NCBI GenBank assembly: GCA_016199405.1
Contig: JACQGS010000185.1
Span: 1 to 18,481 of the forward strand
Direction: 5' to 3'
Length of the DNA: 18,481 nt
DNA from: Chloroflexota bacterium
GTDB lineage: Bacteria > Chloroflexota > Anaerolineae > UBA4142
Part shown: positions 14,108 through 18,481 of the stretch, in pieces
How the letters are laid out: each line of letters starts with the position of its first letter
How positions within the stretch are numbered: position 1 is the first letter of the stretch
Position numbers and translations under genes: made by a program
Notes under the pieces: model-generated
What the model saw: only the letters and a program-made list of their open reading frames with translations
Databases searched by the model: none
What the model was told of the DNA's origin: nothing

Positions 14108-15355
14108 ATGGCAAAACAGACATTCCAAGTTTCGGATAACGTTCGGATTGTGATTCGCAATTGCAAAGAGCGTGTCGGTGCCTACGGCGGCGATGCCGGC
14201 ATCGTCACGGTCGAAGGCGATGAAGCGAATGCCGCGCGCCAAGAGGGCGACGCCATTTTGATCGAGCGCGCGACCGATGTGATGGTGATCGCGCCGCGCA
14301 CGGCGGTGGTGACGATTGAAGAGTGTGACGCCGATGTACGGCTGGTCGAACTCGCCGGATTGGTGGGGATGAACAAGATTGATGGCGATGTCGCGCTGCG
14401 CGATATTGCCGGCGATGTGATGCTGCGCGATCTGGAGGGCGATCTGACCGCGACGCGCGTGAAAAACCTAAAAGGCGAAGGCGTGTGGAACGGCGACGTG
14501 GCATTGCGCAGTGTCGAAAATCTGGATGTCGCTGAGATTGAAGAGGATGTGAGCATCGCGGACGCCGGCGTTGTGAAGATTCAGGCGGTGCGCGGCGATG
14601 TCAGCGCGCGCGATCTGCGCGGCGATTTGCAAATCGGTGAGGCGCGCAAGGACGTGAGTCTGCGCGAGGTTGCCGGCGCGGTTCACATCGCGCACGCGCG
14701 CGGCGATTTGATCGCGAACGCGTTGTGCGGCGCGTTGAACGCGCCGGAAATCGAGGGGGATGCGGTGATTTCGGTGGCGGGCGTTGGCGAGATTAATTTG
14801 CGCGCGGACGGCGACGTGGTTTTGAATTTGCCGGCGGACACGAACGCGGATTTGGAATTGCTCGCGCCGCACGGCGATTTGGTCGTCCCGGCGTCGGTGA
14901 GTCGCGCGCGTGGTGAAAGTGAAGCGCGCGGCACGCTGGGGAATGGGGGCACACGCGTGCGCGCGGAATCGACGCGCGGGGATTTGGTCTTGCGCGTCGG
15001 CGAATTGCGGCATGGGCACCGGCATGAACGCCACGCGATGCGTTTCGGTCCGGAATTTGCGGCGATGGGCGCGGAGATTGCCGCGGACGCGCGCAAGATC
15101 GGAATGGAAGTGCGTCGCCAAGTGCGCGAATCGCTTGTGGATTCAATGGGCGATTGGCGCGCGGCGAAAAAAGTAAAGCACCGCGTTCGTTTTGGGCATG
15201 TGCATGAAGAGGATGATGCAGAGGAAATGCCGCGCGCGGAAAAACCGCGCGGTCCGGCGGCGGGCTCGCCGGACCGCCAAACGATTCTGGACGCGGTGGC
15301 GCGCGGTGAAATGAATGTGGACGACGCGATCAAGAAAATTCGCGGCGAAGAATAA
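14108..15355 (+). CDS. DUF4097-type beta-repeat protein with C-terminal SHOCT-like motif (YvlB-like)
   Basis: About 415 residues. The bulk is a run of short repeats of the type GDVxLRDIxGDVxLRDLxGDL, predicted to form a right-handed beta-helix as in DUF4097 putative adhesins and B. subtilis YvlB. No signal peptide or membrane helix is visible, so it is probably cytoplasmic. A charged helical region follows (EFAAMGAEIAADARKIGMEV). The protein ends in the two-helix motif ILDAVARGEMNVDDAIKKI, identical at 9 of 19 positions to the motif ending the DUF2089 protein. In YvlB-type proteins I recall this motif at the N-terminus, so its C-terminal place here is notable. The ATG at 14108 has RBS GGAGGAG. 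The 38-codon upstream extension overlaps the previous gene and is rejected. Confidence 0.8.
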   Translation: MAKQTFQVSDNVRIVIRNCKERVGAYGGDAGIVTVEGDEANAARQEGDAILIERATDVMVIAPRTAVVTIEECDADVRLVELAGLVGMNKIDGDVALRDIAGDVMLRDLEGDLTATRVKNLKGEGVWNGDVALRSVENLDVAEIEEDVSIADAGVVKIQAVRGDVSARDLRGDLQIGEARKDVSLREVAGAVHIAHARGDLIANALCGALNAPEIEGDAVISVAGVGEINLRADGDVVLNLPADTNADLELLAPHGDLVVPASVSRARGESEARGTLGNGGTRVRAESTRGDLVLRVGELRHGHRHERHAMRFGPEFAAMGAEIAADARKIGMEVRRQVRESLVDSMGDWRAAKKVKHRVRFGHVHEEDDAEEMPRAEKPRGPAAGSPDRQTILDAVARGEMNVDDAIKKIRGEE

Positions 15356-15363
15356 ATGTCAAT

Positions 15364-15508
15364 TGTCATTGCGAGGAGGCGTCTTGAGCGAGCGAAGCGA
15401 GTCGAAGGATCGCCGACGAAGCAATCCCCGAGTTCCAATAGCCCAAGGAACTTGTTGCGAATTGAAACTTAGATTGCTTCGGCACGTAAGGCGTGCCTCG
15501 CAATGACA
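15364..15508. mobile_element. MITE-like non-autonomous element
   Basis: Perfect 13-bp terminal inverted repeats TGTCATTGCGAGG (15364-15376) and CCTCGCAATGACA (15496-15508) bound a 145-bp element. An inner inverted pair, CGAAGCAATC / GATTGCTTCG, lies at 15417-15426 and 15472-15481. It carries no transposase. The termini match the widely dispersed 'TCATTGCGAG...GAAGCAATC' repeats known from several bacterial phyla. No clear target-site duplication is seen. It lies between the DUF4097 and YvlD-like genes and ends 12 bases before the likely start of the latter. Confidence 0.85.
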
Positions 15509-15520
15509 GAGAGGATGATG

Positions 15521-15889
15521 ATGCGTACATTGATTTTACGTTTGTTCGTCAATGCGGTTGCGTTGTTTGTCGCGGCGCGGGTGGTGGACGGGATTCGATT
15601 CACGGAAGGAGATTGGACGACGATCGTTTTGGTCGCGCTGATCTTTGGCGTGGTCAATGCCGTCGTGGCGCCACTGCTGAAATTTCTGACTTGCCCGGTC
15701 ATGCTGTTGACGTTGGGCTTGTTCACGTTCATTATCAACGCGCTGATGTTGATGCTGACCTCGTGGATCGCGACGCAATTGAAATTAGGTTTTGTCGTGC
15801 GCGATTTTGGCGCGGCGTTTGTCGGCGCGTTGATTATCAGCATCATCAGTTTTCTCTTATCATGGCTGATCAAAGACAGCCGCGATTGA
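15521..15889 (+). CDS. Phage holin family 4 (PF04020) membrane protein, YvlD-like
   Basis: About 122 residues with four hydrophobic helices: LFVNAVALFVAARVVDGI, TIVLVALIFGVVNAVVAPLL, PVMLLTLGLFTFIINALMLM and AAFVGALIISIISFLLSWLI. The pattern NAVVAPLLKFLTCPVMLLTLGLFTFIINALML is diagnostic for this family. It includes B. subtilis YvlD and is small membrane proteins of unknown function despite the holin name. Of four in-frame ATGs (15503, 15515, 15518, 15521) I prefer 15521, six bases after GAGAGG. The first lies inside the MITE terminus. It was probably the last gene of the operon before the MITE arrived. Confidence 0.85.
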   Translation: MRTLILRLFVNAVALFVAARVVDGIRFTEGDWTTIVLVALIFGVVNAVVAPLLKFLTCPVMLLTLGLFTFIINALMLMLTSWIATQLKLGFVVRDFGAAFVGALIISIISFLLSWLIKDSRD

Positions 15890-15892
15890 GAA

Positions 15893-15922
15893 ACACAATC
15901 CCCGCTTCGGCGGGGATTGTGT
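15893..15922 (+). terminator. Hairpin terminator with UUCG loop
   Basis: A perfect 13-bp stem (ACACAATCCCCGC / GCGGGGATTGTGT) is capped by TTCG, starting four bases after the YvlD-like stop. The T-run is poor (CTTC), but stability and position suggest the operon end. Confidence 0.75.
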
Positions 15923-15985
15923 CTTCAACACGCGATTTCTTTTGAATCTCCCGTGAGCCAACAGTTCACCAATGTTCGGATGAAA

Positions 15986-16033
15986 AGTGACGCGCACGGT
16001 TTCCACGTCACTCGTCACTTGTCACCCGTCACA
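15986..16033 (+). repeat. Heptamer array (CGTCACT) upstream of the MFS gene
   Basis: Four units at 16006-16033 (CGTCACT twice, then TGTCACC and CGTCACA) are preceded at 15986-15992 by one inverted copy, AGTGACG. The array ends five bases before the RBS GGAGGAG of the MFS gene. The rest of 15923-16053 shows nothing else convincing. Confidence 0.75.
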
Positions 16034-16053
16034 TTTTCGGAGGAGCGAAGGGA

Positions 16054-17301
16054 ATGAGTTCCATCGCGGCGGAAAAATCCGGCCGATCTAATTTTCTTTC
16101 CGTCTTACGTCGTCGCAATTTCGCGTTGCTCTGGAGTGGGCAAGCGATCTCGTTGCTCGGCGACGCGCTCTTTGCGATTGCTGAGATTTGGCTCGTCTTG
16201 CAATTGACCGGCTCCGCCGTCGCGATGGGCACGACGGTCATTCTCACGCAACTGCCGCGCCTCGCGCTGATGATGATCGGCGGCGTCTCGGTCGATCGAT
16301 ACGACCGGCGGATGATGATGCTGATTTCGGATTTGATTCGCGGCGGCGTCGTGTTCATGTTCGGCTATCTCGTCGCGACGAATCAGATTCAATTGTGGCA
16401 TGTGTACGTGCTCGCGATTATTTTCGGCGTCGTCAGCGCCTTCTTTCAGCCGGCGCAATCGGCGGTTATTCCCAACCTCGTGCCGCGCGATTCACTCACC
16501 GCGGCGACCGCGCTGAGCCAGCTCACGATGCAGGTGGCGCAAGTTTTCGGTCCGTTGCTCGGCGGCATTTTGATCGCGCTGCCGGCGGTTGGCATTGCCG
16601 GCGTGTGTTATCTCAATGCGGCGTCCTTCTTGATCGGCGCGCTTGGCATCGCGTTCATCCAAATGCCGGCGGCGACCAACGGCGCGCGCAAAACGAACAA
16701 CTCGATGCTGACCGATTTGCGCGACGGCTTGCGTTATCTCTTTGGATTCCGCGCGCTGGTGATTATTCTTTTGCTGGCGATGGTTTTGAATTTCTCGCTC
16801 GCGCCGCTCCAAGTCCTCATGCCGATTCATGCCCAGAATGCGCTGGGACAAGGCTCGGAAGGATTTGGTTTGTTGCTGACAATGCTCGGGGTAGGAATGG
16901 TCGCCGGTAGCATTTTTGTCGGGGTGTGGTCGCCGAATCGTCGGCGCGGGTTGTGGAGTTTCGCGTTGTGCGCTGTCGGCGGCGCGTTCTTCATCGTCAT
17001 CGGGCTGGTGCCAATTTTTGCCTTGACGCTGGCAATGTTGTTCGTCTTTGGATTTCTCAACGCGATCATCAACGCGATGCTGGGCGCGACGATGCAGGGC
17101 ATCATCGCGGATGAATTTCGTGGGCGCGTCGCCGGCGTGAATATGACGATTGCGACCGGCTTGAATCCGATCGCGCTCGCGCTCGGCGGCGTAATGGGTG
17201 ACGCGTTCGGCGCAGGAATAATTATCGCCGCAGGTGGAGTGTTGTGCGCGCTGACCGCACTCGGCGGACTCGGCGTGCGTGAGATACGCGAGTTGCAATA
17301 A
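16054..17301 (+). CDS. Major facilitator superfamily (MFS) transporter, drug-exporter type
   Basis: 415 residues with about twelve hydrophobic helices. It begins with a short cytosolic segment and RRRNFALLWSGQAISLLGDALFAIA, typical of the enterobactin/macrolide-exporter (MFS_3) branch. The MFS loop 2-3 signature appears as GGVSVDRYDRRMMM, and the 4-5 helix region as SAFFQPAQSAVIPNLVPRDSLTAATALSQ. The C-terminal half has FGLLLTMLGVGMVAGSIF and DEFRGRVAGVNM, a repeat of the loop motif. It probably exports a small molecule by proton antiport; the substrate cannot be told. RBS GGAGGAG lies 8 bases before the ATG. It appears monocistronic, flanked by hairpins on both sides. Confidence 0.88.
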   Translation: MSSIAAEKSGRSNFLSVLRRRNFALLWSGQAISLLGDALFAIAEIWLVLQLTGSAVAMGTTVILTQLPRLALMMIGGVSVDRYDRRMMMLISDLIRGGVVFMFGYLVATNQIQLWHVYVLAIIFGVVSAFFQPAQSAVIPNLVPRDSLTAATALSQLTMQVAQVFGPLLGGILIALPAVGIAGVCYLNAASFLIGALGIAFIQMPAATNGARKTNNSMLTDLRDGLRYLFGFRALVIILLLAMVLNFSLAPLQVLMPIHAQNALGQGSEGFGLLLTMLGVGMVAGSIFVGVWSPNRRRGLWSFALCAVGGAFFIVIGLVPIFALTLAMLFVFGFLNAIINAMLGATMQGIIADEFRGRVAGVNMTIATGLNPIALALGGVMGDAFGAGIIIAAGGVLCALTALGGLGVREIRELQ

Positions 17302-17306
17302 AAAAA

Positions 17307-17332
17307 TGTAGAGGCGACCGCCCCGGTCGCCT

Positions 17333-17337
<5 letters not shown>
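17307..17337. terminator. Bidirectional hairpin between convergent MFS and selA genes
   Basis: A perfect 14-bp stem (TGTAGAGGCGACCG / CGGTCGCCTCTACA) has a 3-base loop. The run of A before it becomes a T-run for minus-strand transcription, so it should terminate selA and possibly the MFS gene too. The selA stop codon lies inside the stem. Its sequence resembles a dispersed 'TGTAG(A/G)GGCGACC' palindrome family. Confidence 0.82.

Positions 17338-18481
<1,144 letters not shown>

Noticed and set aside
15503..15520. Earliest ATG of the YvlD-like gene
   Set aside because: It lies within the MITE terminal repeat without an RBS; ATG 15521 has GAGAGG at suitable spacing.
15521..15889. Genuine prophage holin
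   Set aside because: Despite the PF04020 name, no lysis, tail or integrase genes are near; the context is the yvl-like operon.

Overview
This is a bacterial chromosomal segment with GC-rich, GCG/CGC-heavy codon use. Its gene content (a long multi-winged-helix PriA, a RecQ fused to a phosphoribosyltransferase, a Zn-ribbon DUF2089 regulator, GT-C membrane proteins and SelA) and its repeat style fit a Chloroflexota (Anaerolineae-like) genome. That assignment is an inference from gene types; no rRNA or marker phylogeny is available here.

Layout. (i) 1-512: remains of a PIN-domain (VapC-like) toxin gene whose reading frame jumps, closed by an intrinsic terminator. (ii) 533-7953: a DNA-repair/recombination block on the + strand: priA, a decayed nucleotidyltransferase-type pair, recQ with a C-terminal ComF-like domain, and dprA. 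PriA restarts forks, RecQ unwinds and DprA loads RecA on incoming single strands, so recQ-PRTase/dprA may serve natural transformation. (iii) 7954-11540: a frameshifted GT-C/DUF2142-like membrane protein, a D-cysteine desulfhydrase-family PLP enzyme and a class I mannose-6-phosphate isomerase, ended by a perfect hairpin terminator. (iv) 11594-15922: an operon behind a near-consensus promoter with two palindromes laid over it: DUF2089 Zn-ribbon/HTH protein, GNAT acetyltransferase, a membrane-anchored and a soluble paralogue of a SHOCT-like family, a DUF4097-type beta-repeat protein and a YvlD/phage-holin-4-like membrane protein. It resembles the Bacillus yvl envelope-stress cluster. Four of its proteins share the same 19-residue two-helix motif, suggesting a set of physically interacting partners. 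A MITE sits between the last two genes. (v) 16054-18481: an MFS exporter and, convergently, selA (selenocysteine synthase, cut by the window edge), separated by a bidirectional hairpin.

The most striking non-genic signal is a dispersed set of about ten short tandem arrays that differ in sequence but nearly all have a 7-bp period. They lie between genes and inside priA, the membrane-protein gene and the desulfhydrase gene. They resemble the heptanucleotide STRR repeats described in cyanobacteria. One array lies exactly where the membrane-protein gene loses frame, and because 7 is not a multiple of 3, copy-number change there would switch the frame. GC-rich palindromic elements (10362-10420, 17307-17337, 963-1005) and the MITE at 15364-15508 add to a repeat-laden genome.
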